A stretch of DNA of 64,000 nucleotides, from positions 31,883,501 to 31,947,500 of the forward strand of contig OY754464.1 in the NCBI GenBank assembly GCA_963575645.1, given 5' to 3'. The translations under genes and the position numbers were made by a program. The notes under the pieces were generated by a model, which made no database searches, had not been told where the DNA came from, and was given only the letters and a program-made list of their open reading frames with translations. Positions 1 through 11,417 of the stretch are shown here, in pieces; position 1 is the first letter of the stretch; every line of letters starts with the position of its first letter. The DNA comes from Xanthostigma xanthostigma (lineage: Eukaryota; Arthropoda; Insecta; Raphidioptera; Raphidiidae).

Positions 1-120
1 CAGACTTTTTTCCAAAAATATGTTTTTTGGATTCAAGGAAGTTTAAAACGTAAAAATATTGTCAATTTTGTAAATTAATACCATTCTCCACTTGAGAAGT
101 CGGAATGGTGAAATTACCGA
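1..120 (-). repeat. Dispersed repeat family R1, partial copy cut by window edge
   Basis: This stretch matches, in reverse, sequence at 2979-3100 and 55790-55900, and in the same orientation 55220-55400. Shared landmarks are a TTTTGGATTC word next to a run reading CCAAAAATATG, and a small hairpin of the form ACCATTC..GAATGGT at 91-111. Together with the 2941-3560 copy it forms an inverted pair with a spacer of about 2.9 kb. No coding potential is seen. It could be the left terminal repeat of one large element that starts outside the window. Confidence 0.65.
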
Positions 121-774
121 AAGAAAAGAAATCCTTGTCTATTACATATTACATAATATCGAGAAATGGATTACTTTTAACGCCAAAATGATAATAGCGG
201 TTCTCAAAAGTCTCGGATTTGTAAAGTTCAGTCCTGCTTTCTCCATCTCATTCCTGTCCGTAATAATATGTATGTATATTCGAGTGACGTACGCGTTTGA
301 AGGGTCACGTCACAAAGTACGCTTCTGGAGGAACGATCGACGTTCAATATCTGTGTGACTTCGTATGTTGTATAAGAATACATTACGCACAAAAAGTTTA
401 CTGTGCGTCTGTTGAATTCAAATAGTTGTCATATTAGGACATTGTGGACCGACATTCCGAAACAAAATACAATCGGTTAATAAGAATACGTAGCATGCCA
501 ATTGTATTTTGAATCGTAAATATTATAACAAAACTGTTCTAGTTCGTGGTGGAAAATATTTATCTACAGTATTTACAGTACTAATAACGTTAATAAAACA
601 GTTAAACACACAAACGAAAAGTAGTTCTCTATAACGTAACAGAAACAAAACGACAGTTCTAAATAATAAAGTAGAAAAACAATTAACGAAGAATACAAAG
701 TCACCATACAACTATATACACAGGATTATTTACAAGACAGGAACACACCAAAATGTATTTAGCTCACTTATTTA
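121..774. other. No recognisable feature
   Basis: AT-rich sequence with short frames only (longest under 90 codons), no splice or transposon landmarks that I can support. Confidence 0.6.
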
Positions 775-1039
775 TTGGCTATTTACAGTTCTATTTATTT
801 CTTACACTATTATTTACACAGTTCATTTATTTATTTATCTACAGGAGGTTTATTTATGTTAAACTATTTATTTCAGCAGTTACCTCAGCATTGTTTACTG
901 GCTGTTAATTTATGTCGAATTTATGTATCACTGTCCCCGTACCACTGTCGTATCATGACTGACGTTTGATGATTATCTGTTGACGACTGCCCCGATCGTG
1001 AGCTTTCTCCTGATTTTCATAGGCACTGGATCATTATTT

Positions 1040-1220
1040 CCTTTGTTGCTTTCATTGTTGTCTGGAATTTGGCAACAAAGCCCTTTTTACCTACGCTTAT
1101 TGTTAGAACAACAATCAAGCCGATTGTTGTCCCCTACGACAATATGTGAGTCATTGTTGGAATGACGAACTGATTGTCGTCTCACGAAATTCTTTGTTGT
1201 CCCAACGGCGAGATTGTAAC
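1040..1220. repeat. Cluster of ATTGTTG-like words
   Basis: About ten copies of ATTGTTG, TTTGTTG, ATTGTCG or their complements lie within 180 bp, well above the flanking density. This core resembles the Sox-type HMG-box site (ATTGTT), but a decayed simple repeat would look the same. No ORF is associated. The AT-rich DNA on either side (775-1039 and 1221-2196) shows nothing else I can name. Confidence 0.35.
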
Positions 1221-2196
1221 AATATGTTAAAAAGGTATAACCCGTCGTTCGTTTCTTAGCACTTTTATTCTACTCTCCACAAACCCAATTAAAAAATATA
1301 AAAAAATGAAAAATGCATTAATTTTAAAAGTAAAAATAAGACGACAAACAAAGTTAACAGAATATAATTTTGTTATGTAAAAATTGGTCACTTAATTTAG
1401 TCAAAATTAAAAAAAAAACTTATTCGTATAAAATTATATTGTTTTCTGTTACTCTCCGTTTAACAAAAACTCTTTATAACGCAATAAAATACCCGGTCCC
1501 TTCAATTTCGCTATATCGAGTTAACACTATAATATATTATGGTAATTAGTAGATTTTTTCTGCTTGTCTTTCATGTCAGATATCGGTCGCGCAATAGGCA
1601 CTACCGGAATTTCGATCTGAGCACAACTCAGTGTCTGTTTTATACTAATGCTAATTATTTTGCCGAAATTGTTGGTGGAAGTCGACACTGACTATTTAAT
1701 CGGTCTCTAATTAGAAGGCATCACGGTGTCATACACTTTGTAGGTATATTAATTATACCTAATATTTAAAATGAATTGGTAAATGCAAAACTTTTTGTAA
1801 CGCATTTATGTGAATACGCATAATACATATACGTATATATACGTACATATCTTTTTCGCATAGTTTCATCTTGTCCCTCCTCCTTCGCTGTGCGTCGTCA
1901 GCCTTTCGACATTCAACATCAGCTATTGGCTTGTCGTCTAGCTATATATGACACGGTGTAAGTATAAATCTGATATAAAACCACACATCTCTAACCTTAC
2001 ATCTGCTGGTCACCCAATTTTTTTAAAAGGTTTACTTTTTTTGGTCACCGCAGATAAACATCTTATAAACACAAATCAAACTGTGTCCTTAACAAATCAC
2101 ATCCAATTATTTAGAATAACGACTTTGAACATAATATAATATTGTTTCATATACGTAGCTCACACTACGATGAAGACTATCAAGTAAAAAATGTTT

Positions 2197-2767
2197 ATCT
2201 TGACCAGCGTTGCCAGACGTCCCGATTTTTAAATCAAAATTAAATGTCCCGCGCGGGAAGCCTGTCCCGCGCGGGACATTTAATTTTGATTTAAAAATCC
2301 CGCTTTTCGGGGAACACTTTAAAAGAAGTCAAATCTTCACAGAAATATCATGAATAAGTAATTCTTATAAACAATTATTCTCTTATTGTAAGTTGCAATT
2401 TGTAACACTCACTCCACAGACTATTGTTTGAAACGCCATATTTTTCTAATGAATAAAACTTTTTTGATTTCTGTTTTTTTTTTTTATTCTGAAGACGAAT
2501 AAGACTCAACTATTTAACGATAGGGTAAATCTGATTTAAAATATTATATTTTTATTAAAATACATTTTCGATGGCTATTTTTGCTATCTATTGTCACATA
2601 AACGTAATTTTAATTCAAATAAAAAGATAAATAGGTATTTGAAATCTTCTGATTATATACGTCTTTTTACTATGTCCCGCTTACGACGAAAGAATCCCGC
2701 TGTTTTCACTCAGAGAGTTACAAAATCCCGACTTGGCAAAAAAAAAACTGGCAACGCTGATCTTGAC
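2197..2767. mobile_element. hAT-type non-autonomous element (MITE) with 8-bp TSD
   Basis: The element spans 2205-2759 (555 bp). It begins CAGCGTTGCCAG and ends CTGGCAACGCTG, a perfect 12-bp terminal inverted repeat of the CAG..GTTGCCA form seen in hAT transposons. It is flanked by an exact 8-bp direct repeat, ATCTTGAC, at 2197-2204 and 2760-2767, the target duplication length typical of hAT. It encodes no transposase, so it must have been mobilised in trans. The left third holds a near-perfect hairpin (2224-2258 with 2265-2299) with TCCCGCGCGGGA at its core, and further TCCCG words lie near the right end. The intact termini and TSD suggest a fairly young insertion. Confidence 0.92.
2224..2299. 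repeat. 35-bp-arm palindrome inside the hAT MITE
   Basis: Arms 2224-2258 and 2265-2299 are perfect reverse complements separated by 6 bp. Each arm carries TCCCGCGCGGGA, itself a palindrome. The subterminal CCCG-rich position suggests reiterated transposase-binding sites, an inference from hAT biology. Confidence 0.85.
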
Positions 2768-2940
2768 ATATAAAAACGTCATTTTAATTTATTATTCTTT
2801 AGTTTACGGTTAACAAGTTCACCATAATTTATCTTAAACTAAACTCATCTGGCTAAATTCGTAATTTTGAAATAGTTTCTAACAATTAATGAAAAGTTCA
2901 TTTTTGCGATCAATACAACAGACATATTATAATTTGATTC

Positions 2941-3560
2941 CAGTGGGGCACTTACGTTTAAGATCAGGCACACTTTTACCATTCCAACACTATATGTGCG
3001 GAATGGCACTAATATAAATCACAATTCATTTTTCAATAGTTTTTCGGTTTGAGGTCACCCGAATCCAAAAAAACATTCTTGGAAAAAGTCTGTGCGTCTG
3101 TTTTTTCTATAAACTTGATATACCTAGGTCATACAGATAGAAACCAAATTTTGGGAGAATGTTTTTTTTTTATATAATAATGGCATACTTTTCATACCGG
3201 TTTATTATTCTATTTAATTTTACAAGAAAATTTTGTCAACATTTTTTGCTTCTAAACATTATAGTTTTGTAAATATAAAAAAAAAAAATATATCAGTTGT
3301 TCTTTTGCTGTCAAAAAGAAATTTGTTAAGCTTGCTTTGGTTAATTTTTACGTGACGTGAAACATAATAAATATGTAGGTTACCATGCAGACGAATAGTA
3401 AATATCATAATATTTAATACTAGCCATTACCCACGTCACCACACGCGATAATAGAAAATTTTCTTTATATCAAGTGTCAATATTTTTGAAGTTGGAAAGG
3501 TCCCGCCGCCCAATTGGCTGGAATTTTTTATTTATTTCAAGTATCTAAATATAAGTGCAC
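2941..3560 (+). repeat. Dispersed repeat family R1, copy 2
   Basis: Homologous along most of its length to 55771-56450: the ACCATTCC hairpin at 2979-3004, the CCGAATCCAAAAAA block at 3059-3072, the TCTGTGCGTCTG block near 3090, the TATATAATAATGG block near 3171, and CCCAATTGGCTGGAATTTT near 3510. The 3' part carries a TACTAGCC..ACCCACGTCACC segment, a theme common at the ends of insect repeats. No intact ORF. In the 55-kb copy extra sequence lies between the TCTGTGCGTCTG and TATATAATAATGG blocks, so this copy is internally deleted. Confidence 0.75.
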
Positions 3561-4600
3561 AATATTTTATACAAAAAGGTTACTTTCCTTCATTAAAGCG
3601 ATTTTTTTAAGTGAATTAAACGTCATTTGACTGAAAATGATGAGCAGACTGTCCGAAAATTGCTGCCAGTTCTGTCAGCCGCAACCTTTAAATTGACAAG
3701 TGTAAACAAGTATGTCATTGCAAAAGATTTACGCTTATCGCATTATTTTTTATACTAAATTGAAATTTCATTTTTTCCGCACACTATATAACATGTTTTT
3801 GTCGTAAAAAAATTACCGCAAGTAGTGGTTGCTATTATTTGAATAATCATTATTACTCTCGAATTGGAGATGAAGGAATGCGCGCTTCGCTTCGTGTAAT
3901 TATAATATATCTAGCTTTATTTTACATTCATAATTTTTTTCCGTCTATTTTTTTCTATTTCACAGACAGTAGTTGTATTGCAGTAGGTACAATAACACTA
4001 GTGAACACGGCGGTGAAAGGATATTCTATAATAATATGAAGAAACAAACAGACGACATCTGCAACTGTTTCGCCGCGAGTGTCGTACTGACTGTCAACGT
4101 GATAATGCTTGCCTTCAGCCAATTTCACCGACAACAACCAACACAAAAAGAACTGAACATCTCCACTAAATACACGTGCACTTTCGGCACATTCATGTGC
4201 ATACATCAAAAACTATACCAATTCGATTACGTCATTGTTAACATTTTTTGAGTATTTTGAACACCAATTTCAATAATCATATCAATACAACTATGTAGTT
4301 AATATTATTATTAGTGTATCAACAGTTATCTGCAATTTCCTTGAATTCGGAAAAAGTTACGGAGTCGTAATTTAATTTAAAACAATGTGATGTTAATATG
4401 AGCTGGATGACAAAATATGTGTTAAAATAACTATGGAAAATCCAGATTCAATAACATATTTAAAAAAAAGACGAGAGGTGTCATGGAACACCCGGTTGGA
4501 ACAAAGTTCTTATTGCTGTTTATTGTGTATCATATAATTTTTTTACTAATTTGTCTATGAATTATTCGAAAAATGTATTTATTCTAATATTAAACAAAAA
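3561..4600. other. No recognisable feature
   Basis: Mostly unique-looking AT-rich DNA. Overlapping frames of 84 and 92 codons on opposite strands around 3955-4251 have no recognisable domain, no convincing start context and no splice signals; I do not call them genes. Confidence 0.55.
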
Positions 4601-4647
4601 TTATTTGTGTGATTTCAACTCTAAAAAAATAAAAATAACATTTGTTG

Positions 4648-4735
4648 CGCATCTGTCGGGAATCAGACTCAGGACACTAGCATGGCAGATGAGTACCTAT
4701 TCTACCACTGAACCACTGACATTGCTTAGATATCG
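4648..4735 (-). repeat. tRNA-Gly-like SINE head (degenerate)
   Basis: Read on the minus strand, an A-box-like TGGTTCAGTGGTAGAAT (complement at 4699-4715) is followed about 45 nt later by a B-box-like CTGATTCCCG, the normal pol III internal promoter spacing. The first part closely resembles tRNA-Gly(GCC), including CTGCCA where the anticodon should lie. Extra bases before the anticodon stem and mismatches in the acceptor and T stems rule out a working tRNA. An A-rich run follows on the 3' side (complement of 4621-4640). Best read as a tRNA-derived SINE head or tRNA pseudogene. Confidence 0.6.
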
Positions 4736-4857
4736 CTATTTATATGGGTTAAATAATAAATCGTGAAGTTAGAAGTCGTTGCATTTCACAAAATATTATT
4801 GTCAAAAACTAACTAATATTTGAAATGGCATCCGTTTTTGAACAAATGCAATCTTTT

Positions 4858-5240
4858 TATTTTAAGACAGAACATACGCAATCTTTAAATAACACACTGT
4901 GTAAGAGAAAAGGATAACCGATCCACGTGCGCTATGTATTAGGCAAAATCGAATTTATGCTGTGTTTATTTCTGCTTTTTTATGTATAAAAAAACTATTT
5001 GCGCGAATTCTGTTATACGAAATCAATTTAAAATGTTTTCCTCTTTCGTTTAAGACAGGTTACGAACCGATCTGATTTAAATTGAGCGAATTATAAGCGA
5101 AAAACTTTTTTGTTTTCAATTTGCTCCCCTCTGGGACCAAAACTCAAATATCCCACTCCATTAGTATCTGCCCCATGCACTATATTATAAGTGTGCCAAA
5201 TTTCAACTTTCTATGTCTCCGGGCAGACATACAATAGGTA
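4858..5240 (-). repeat. Dispersed repeat family R2, old copy
   Basis: On the minus strand this matches 33997-34130 and the inside of the 34132-35746 array units. Shared words include CTCAATTTAAATCAGATCGG, GTCTTAAACGAAAGAGGA and TTTCGTATAACAGAATT. An AAAGATTGCGTATGTTCTG block at the far end also matches 35836-35860. The divergence indicates age. No ORF. Confidence 0.7.
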
Positions 5241-5340
5241 ATTAAATTAGATATTCGTTACAGATTTTCTTTATGCCTTTTCTTTATACTTTTTTCTTTA
5301 CGTTTTTTTTTAGCCCTCTTCATTCATATCTATAACGTCT

Positions 5341-5910
5341 CATAAGGAACTTCTTTCAAATTAAAAACCGGGTCGCAGTGCCAAACCCTGCCGACAATAT
5401 AGTGTATTTACTAATAGGTATAGGCATTGTAACTTTGTTATGTTAACTTAAGTTTGTTTTTGGATAAAATAGAAAATGTGTCCATTTAATACACCCCTTG
5501 AAATAACATTTTTTTATCATTATTGCAATATTATTGTCAATCATCTGCATCAAATTAATACACACTTCAGCTAGTAAATCCCTATTTCAAAAACTAGTGC
5601 TTTCATAAAATTTCCTGCCGAGCCGATTTTATTGAAATTTTGGTAGCACATTTTAATCTTTACTAAAAGATAAAATTTCAACTAAGGAACGATTCTGAGA
5701 AATTTTTCGGTACTTTTGGGCCCTAAAACATTTTTTGACCCCTAAAAAACACCCTTTAAATAGTCCGGTTGAAACCATTTAAATAGACTTCGTGCGGTGA
5801 TAGATTTCGACATGTGGACCAAATTTCGTTAAAATCAATTAGCTCTTTCGAAAGTTCGACCGACGCCGAGAGTGGAAGTGGCTTATAGCAAATACACTAA
5901 TAAATAATGG
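5341..5910 (-). repeat. Dispersed repeat family R3, copy 1
   Basis: Contains AAATTTTTCGGTA..TTTGGG..CCTAAAA..CCCCTAAAA in the order also found in the spacer of the 60463-61505 palindrome. Its end, read in reverse (TTAGTGTATTTGC..GGCGTCGGTCG), matches 18770-18830 and 53500-53560. R2 and R3 probably belong to one long composite repeat that has broken up. No coding potential. Confidence 0.65.
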
Positions 5911-7832
5911 AATTTCTTAATTTCAACAACATAATCAAGTGATTTTTCCAAGATTTAGAAAAAAGAAACTACAAATAAAATAAGAAAAAATTTTGAGAAA
6001 AAAATATACAAATAAATAAAAAGCAGATATTAGGAAATCGCAAAAATATCAGTAACAAAATTGATAATTATTTATTTAATTAAATAGAAACCGTGGCCGT
6101 CGAGCAAATTAAAAATAAAATATTCAAAATACGGAAATATGAAAAATGAAGAAAAATAAAACAACATTTGCCAAAGTTTAAATTATCAAGCAAACAGAAA
6201 AACCAGAAACAGTTCTTATTCTTCAATGTGCTGCTAGCTAATTATGCAATAAGTGTCGATCCAGATACGACGACCATTAAGATGTTGGGAGAACAATTTA
6301 CAGATATTTTACAGTCATAAAAAAATTGAAAACGATAACGGTCCAACGGATGTTTTTTTTTTATTTTAACTTGTCATAGACCCAAAGGTAATTAATTAAT
6401 GTCGTAACGATACATTCGATGTCATGACCTTTTCTAAATTATATTTTTGCCCCTCCTCCCTACAAAAAGGTGCTTGTCATATCTGTATAGTGATGTAAAG
6501 TATAAAAGAAAAAAATGCAATATATGCCATTCAACAGTAACTACCAAAAGTGATCTGAATTTTTATATTATCGCTTCAGAGTATTTTTTTTTATTTTGAA
6601 GATATAGTAATAAAAATATGTTACTGTATTCTAGTCATACCTAATATAATTAATTAGAAAACTGGTGGAAGTAAAGGTATTTATAGTACCTATATATTGA
6701 TTGGTAAACTACTGAAGTATATAAATATACTAGTTTTTGAAATGTTACTGTTACTGCAGTTTAAGAACATAAGTTGTTTTTTTTTTTCATAAAAAAATTA
6801 TCAGGAACATCAAATTCGATCCCGTTACTGCCACCGTTTTTGCACAGAATAAAAATCTATCTCAGTAGGAAAAAAAACAAATCTGAAACAATTCAACCAA
6901 AAATAATATAGGCAACATATTTTGTAATTCAAATAATTGCAGTTACTCTTAAAAGCTTTTTTTACTTCGTTATAATAAAGAAATAATTGTATGTGCGAAA
7001 CATAACAGATATCAGAGACACAGATAATTAAAAAAGTCTTGATATAGTTTACCGCGATATCATAAAACAGCCAATGGCTATGCTGCTCGATTTACAATAG
7101 CAAAAGTCCCTCTTTGAAATAAACCTGTGAACATTTTGTAATCTCACGTAAAATTATGTTTTTTTTGGCCTAATTATACTCTATATTATAGCTAATCAAG
7201 AATAGCTGGATTATGGTAGAAACATAAAATTTAAGTTAGTAGTACGATCCAATTTCAATTACTATCATTTATCGTATTTTTTGTGCAAACAAAGTCATGT
7301 CCTCAATATTATTTGGTACAAATTTTCACCCAATGGGGTGCATGAAAGCAAAAATTCTTATCCAGTTTTATGTATGGAAAGCTACCCCTAAATTATAATT
7401 TTTGTAATTTCATTACATAGTTGTATAGCGGATTAAATAAAACACCTGTCTAAAACAGACTACGGAACCTTAAGAATTAACCTCACTTTCGCAAATTTCT
7501 TATGATGCAAAGGATGAATGATATGATTTGAATTATATTATTATGTGTAGATATATACGCAAAGTTCATGCCTTTCAAGAGCACGTTGAAGAACGCGGTA
7601 CGGCATCTTTGTGTTGCATGATAACGGTAAACATTGGGAATGGAAGCTAGTAATGGAAAACAACCTGATTGTACGAAGTGGAACATAAAAAAAATGTTAG
7701 TGTTGTGATTTCGTGTTTCATAATAATGAACTATCAATCTTTTCAAAATTAAAAGTTTGTACTTTGTTTTAACAATTTTTGTAGCATCAGAACCAACTTG
7801 ATTTTTGAGTCAGTTCCGACCAACTTGATTTT
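5911..7832. other. No recognisable feature
   Basis: AT-rich sequence with frames shorter than 90 codons, no transposon termini, no tRNA-like boxes. Nothing supportable beyond background. Confidence 0.55.
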
Positions 7833-7937
7833 TAACCGACTTCAACAAAAAGGAGGAGGTTCTATGTTCGTCTGTATATATATATATATATATATATACA
7901 GACGAACATAGAACCTCCTCCTTTTTGTTGAAGTCGG

Positions 7938-7938
<1 letters not shown>

Positions 7939-7988
<50 letters not shown>
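7939..7988. repeat. (TA)n microsatellite
   Basis: About 25 TA units with no interruption, between the reversed 5' end and the body of the R4 element. The second R4 copy has a poly-T run at the equivalent place. Confidence 0.95.
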
Positions 7989-7997
<9 letters not shown>

Positions 7998-8220
7998 TAT
8001 GTATGTTCACCGATTTCTCCGTCAATTATGGACCGATTTTTAAATTTTTTTTTATTCGAAAAAGTGCACCTCAGAGGTGGTCCCATCGGAACCAAATCAG
8101 GATCTGATGATGGAATCCGGAGAAATCGAGGGAAACTCTCAAATTTCAAAGGCACGCATAATGTTTTTTATGTATGTTCACCGATTTTTAGTGTTAGATT
8201 AACACTAAAAAGAGAAAAAT

Positions 8221-8419
8221 AAAATATTTTTAACAAAAAAATTGAACCGACTTCACACTAAAAAGTAAAAAATAATTGCGTATTGAAATGTTTTGGAGTC
8301 GGTGTCAGCCAAAATTAAATCTATTCCGAGAACTACACCGACTCCAAAATATTTCAATACGCAATTATTTTTTACTTTTTAGTGTGAAGTCGGTTCAATT
8401 TTTTTGTTAAAAATATTTT
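8221..8419. repeat. R4 terminal hairpin, 85-bp arms, loop in orientation 'flip'
   Basis: Arms 8221-8305 and 8335-8419 are reverse complements with few mismatches. The 29-nt loop at 8306-8334 starts CAGCCAAAATT and ends TTCCGAGAACT. In the other copy (36584-36612) the loop reads in the opposite direction while the arms do not change. Confidence 0.9.
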
Positions 8420-8599
8420 TTGTTCTAGTGTTTGAAATGTTGCACTCGGGCAGTTTCGATCATTGAAGATAACTAATCTTAAAATGTTTCTATATAAAAA
8501 AAAACAGCGTTTTTTAATAAACCCACATTTTGTGGTTTATGTTCTGAAATGAAAACTTCCGGTGTCATAACCCATTAGTAAAATGTAATATGGAAATAA

Positions 8600-9060
8600 A
8601 TTGACAAATGACACCTGCTTTTAAATTTGGTTTAAAATCTATAGATGATCTGTCTGATGCTGGCTTGCAGAAAACTTTGTAAAAAAAAGTGATTTCACAA
8701 CGACCTTAGATTGTGATCACATAATCACAATTTTTTGATTGCAAGGGCACTCTAATCTTTTGATACTCTCTGTCATGTAAAACATTAGACGGTAGTCATA
8801 CGAAAACAAATGATTGAACTATATGGAAAAATATCTCTTTTCAAACTGCAAAATGCATAAAAAAAAGGTGTTTCGAAGTAAACATTTGTGTAAAAAGAAA
8901 TGTTAAATACATGTATTCACAGTTATCGATTGAATGGCTCAATTATTTTTCGAGCAGGATCGATTTAAAATTCTACAATGCCTTTTGTGCGGAGAAATTT
9001 CTTTAGTCACAATCTATGGTCATCGTCAAATAAGATGTTTTGACAATGTTTTCTGCAACC
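8600..9060 (+). repeat. Diverged dispersed repeat R5, copy 1
   Basis: Shares ordered blocks with 32960-33330: ATTGTGATCA..ACAATCACA, ACATTAGA..GTA, ATTATTTTTCGAGCAG and TACAATGC. Spacing is kept and divergence is high, suggesting an old transposon family. No ORF or clear terminal repeats. Confidence 0.55.
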
Positions 9061-9939
9061 CGGCATAAGTGTGTCGATTGTAGATTATAGACGCTAAGCA
9101 GCTGAGGTCATCAGCGATGAGTGTGTCAAAATTCAACATGTTTTTTTTTTTGGAAATGTCAGTTCTAGGAAAATGTCAAAATTACAAATAAAATATGTAT
9201 ACACTTACAATTTAAATAGGTGTTTAGAATTTTTTTACAGCCTATATTTCAAGAAATCAATTTTATACTGTGCTTCTTTAAATTTTTATAAGATGGAGTC
9301 TATAATTTTTGTATAAAAGTAACCCGCTATTAAAGTGTGAAAATATTAAAATATGTATGCTTTTACAATTAGCCCCATCTATTATTAAACTAGCACTAAA
9401 ATTATTTATAACTGATTCTGTTTTAATGTCGGTCGAGTATTAAATTCATAATTTACTTCAGGAAAATCCATTTAACAGAATTACGGGCGATATAGTTTTT
9501 AATCGATAAAAAATTTCTACATCATTCAGGAAGAATCATTCATTACACTACGTAGACTGAAGTGTTGTTAAATTTATCATATTATGGGAATTTTTGTCAT
9601 GAATTTTGGTGACACTGTCAGGAACACTCTATGGATGGCGCTGTATTCAACAAGATTATTGTACATAAAAACGTGCATATTTTTTATGACATAGAAAAAA
9701 ACTCATTCACACTTACCGGGTGTAACAGTAAGGAACCATAACCATTTAAATTTCTAGAGATAAAAATAAGAAAAACTTTAATTATAACGCGAGCTTCTTA
9801 ATTCAATGTTTATACACTCATAAAATAATAATTACTGCCAGCTTTTAAGGATGTTATTTTTATAAAATAAGTTATAGTTATTTTTATAAAGTTCTCTGTA
9901 TCGCTATTCTGGTACATGTTTTTCTGTATTTCTCACCAT
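9061..9939. other. No recognisable feature
   Basis: AT-rich background; no frame, repeat or promoter signal I can support. Confidence 0.5.
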
Positions 9940-10450
9940 TAGACCATCCGCAAAACGAGACGCAGGTCCGTGAGGTGACTCACGGTGAGTTTCCGTGAAT
10001 CACAAAACTGCTCGTGGTGACTGCAAATCGCAGTTCCTCTTTTGCAGTTACCTCTGCGAACGGTCACAGTGATTTTTTAAAGTGAAACTTTTATTCTATC
10101 GCTCCAAATTTTTCTGGTCGTCTGTTGCATGTCGCATTACAGGCGGTCGCGGAGTAGGGGTAAAGTGAAAGGCGTTCGGAGTAGGTGCTCGGTAGAGCAG
10201 CCAAGGCCAATATGGCGGCGCCCATGGTTAACATCAGTGTAGTATGTATAACACATAGTCAGTCTGTCATGCGGGCAAGTGCTGTACAGTGTTTACATGT
10301 TTTTATTCGTGTATTCATGTGAATATTGTTGTTTATAATTAATCGTGATGGATAAGTGTCTACAATCTAACGCCTACAATCCAATAAAAGTTTCACTTGC
10401 GTCGTGGTTTCTTAAAACCACACAACTGTTTTTTATTCATATGAAGTGAT
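9940..10450 (+). promoter_or_regulatory. GC-richer island with promoter-like motifs and a 33-codon ORF
   Basis: Clearly richer in G+C and CpG than its surroundings. CCGTGAG/CTCACGG forms a small hairpin at 9970-9987 around a TGACTCA word. CCAATATGGCGGCGCC at about 10207-10222 matches the YY1/Pleiohomeotic core (ATGGCGGC), a motif common near animal transcription starts. TCAGTGT at 10232-10238 fits an arthropod initiator. An ATG in moderate context at 10348 opens 33 codons and stops at 10449. This could be a promoter with a first exon, but no downstream exon was recognised and a GC-rich repeat is also possible. Confidence 0.3.
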
Positions 10451-10660
10451 TTGCTGTTCAAAAATGGAAGGAAAATGAATAGGGTACCATTTGATTAAAA
10501 ACATTTTTTTTAGCTGAATTAATTTTTTATATTTATTTACGTTCAGGAGTAAACTTTGTAGTGGAGTCGCGATTCAACGGGCGACGATTGTCGTCGTGGC
10601 GCTCACTCACCATGAAGCATTTGGCGTGAGTCACCCTGCGATTCACTTTACGACCGGCTT

Positions 10661-11087
10661 TAAGGCCGCTGCACACGGGGTTGGTTTTGTCGCTAGAAGC
10701 ACTTCTGGGAATTGTGCAAGCTTGCGCGCTGGCTACGAAGGTGGAAATACGTTATTTTCATCCTCGGGAAACACACAAAATGAATTTCAATATTAGAACC
10801 GGGGCTGTTTTTCGTTCTAATTTGTCTACTTGTTTTGAGCAAGAACTAATCAGAATACAGATATCTTGTCACGTGAGCGACATGGACAAAGATAGGGTCA
10901 TAATGTGAGTTCCGTTCAGAGGAATAAATGTCCACTTTTGTTAACATTCGAACTATCACTGCGCGCCTACCAACCCTATCTACAAATCAAGTTTCAAAAC
11001 ACGTATCATGTGACGCGAACACATAAAAGCCATCGCCAAAACCAGCACGCAGCACTAAACCAGCCTCGTGTGCAGCGGTCTTTACTG
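10661..11087. mobile_element. Candidate TIR element (AAGGCCGCTGCACACG termini)
   Basis: AAGGCCGCTGCACACGGGG at 10661-10679 is mirrored by CCTCGTGTGCAGCGGTCTTT near 11066-11085, giving about 25 bp of imperfect inverted repeat around a 400-bp interior. The interior is GC-richer than background and has frames of 66-107 codons with no recognisable domain. No clean target duplication is visible, so the superfamily is unknown. Confidence 0.45.
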
Positions 11088-11417
11088 TTATACCCTGTAT
11101 CCTCTACAGATGCGTTACTTATTTGCCTGGTGTGTAAAATGTATTCCATCATTCAATCAACTAGTATTTTTATATGCATCTTCACCGTGTCGTGTGATTT
11201 AACGATCTGTATTTTTGATACTACATAAAAGTCTTTAGGGAAGACTGATATGTTGTGCTTCCATTTCTCAAGCTACTTTTATGTGCAGAAATCTGTATAC
11301 AATGCACACACGTTTTCGCAATCGCACCAATAGGATATTTTTCCAAACTATAGTTCCAAAATTTTGTATAAAAATTCAACTTTGTAAATTACTGTAATGT
11401 AGTTGCTTATCTATATA

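Larger units (their letters stand above)
7833..8419 (+). mobile_element. Hairpin-ended element R4, copy 1 (5' end duplicated in reverse)
   Basis: The element starts AACCGACTTCAACAAAAAGG, a sequence common in lepidopteran repeats, and ends in a large hairpin with arms 8221-8305 and 8335-8419 (85 bp each, nearly perfect) and a 29-nt loop. The 5' end is also present in reverse at 7897-7940, so 7833-7940 is a 44-bp-arm palindrome around a (TA)n core. A second (TA)n run follows (7939-7988). The body (CACCTCAGAGGTGGTCCCAT region and an ATCAGGATCTGATG word) matches 36280-36480 closely. No transposase is encoded. The superfamily is not certain. Confidence 0.75.

Noticed and set aside
2979..3013. Helitron 3' end (hairpin followed by CTAA and T)
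   Set aside because: Homology with the other R1 copies continues through the CTAA into downstream sequence, so it is not an element terminus.
3955..4251. Overlapping 84- and 92-codon frames
   Set aside because: Antiparallel overlap and no domain, start context or splice signals.
7810..8107. Frames rich in IYIYIY
   Set aside because: They are translations of the (TA)n microsatellite.
10596..11228. Frames of 66-107 codons
   Set aside because: They lie in or across a candidate TIR element, overlap in different frames and show no domain.
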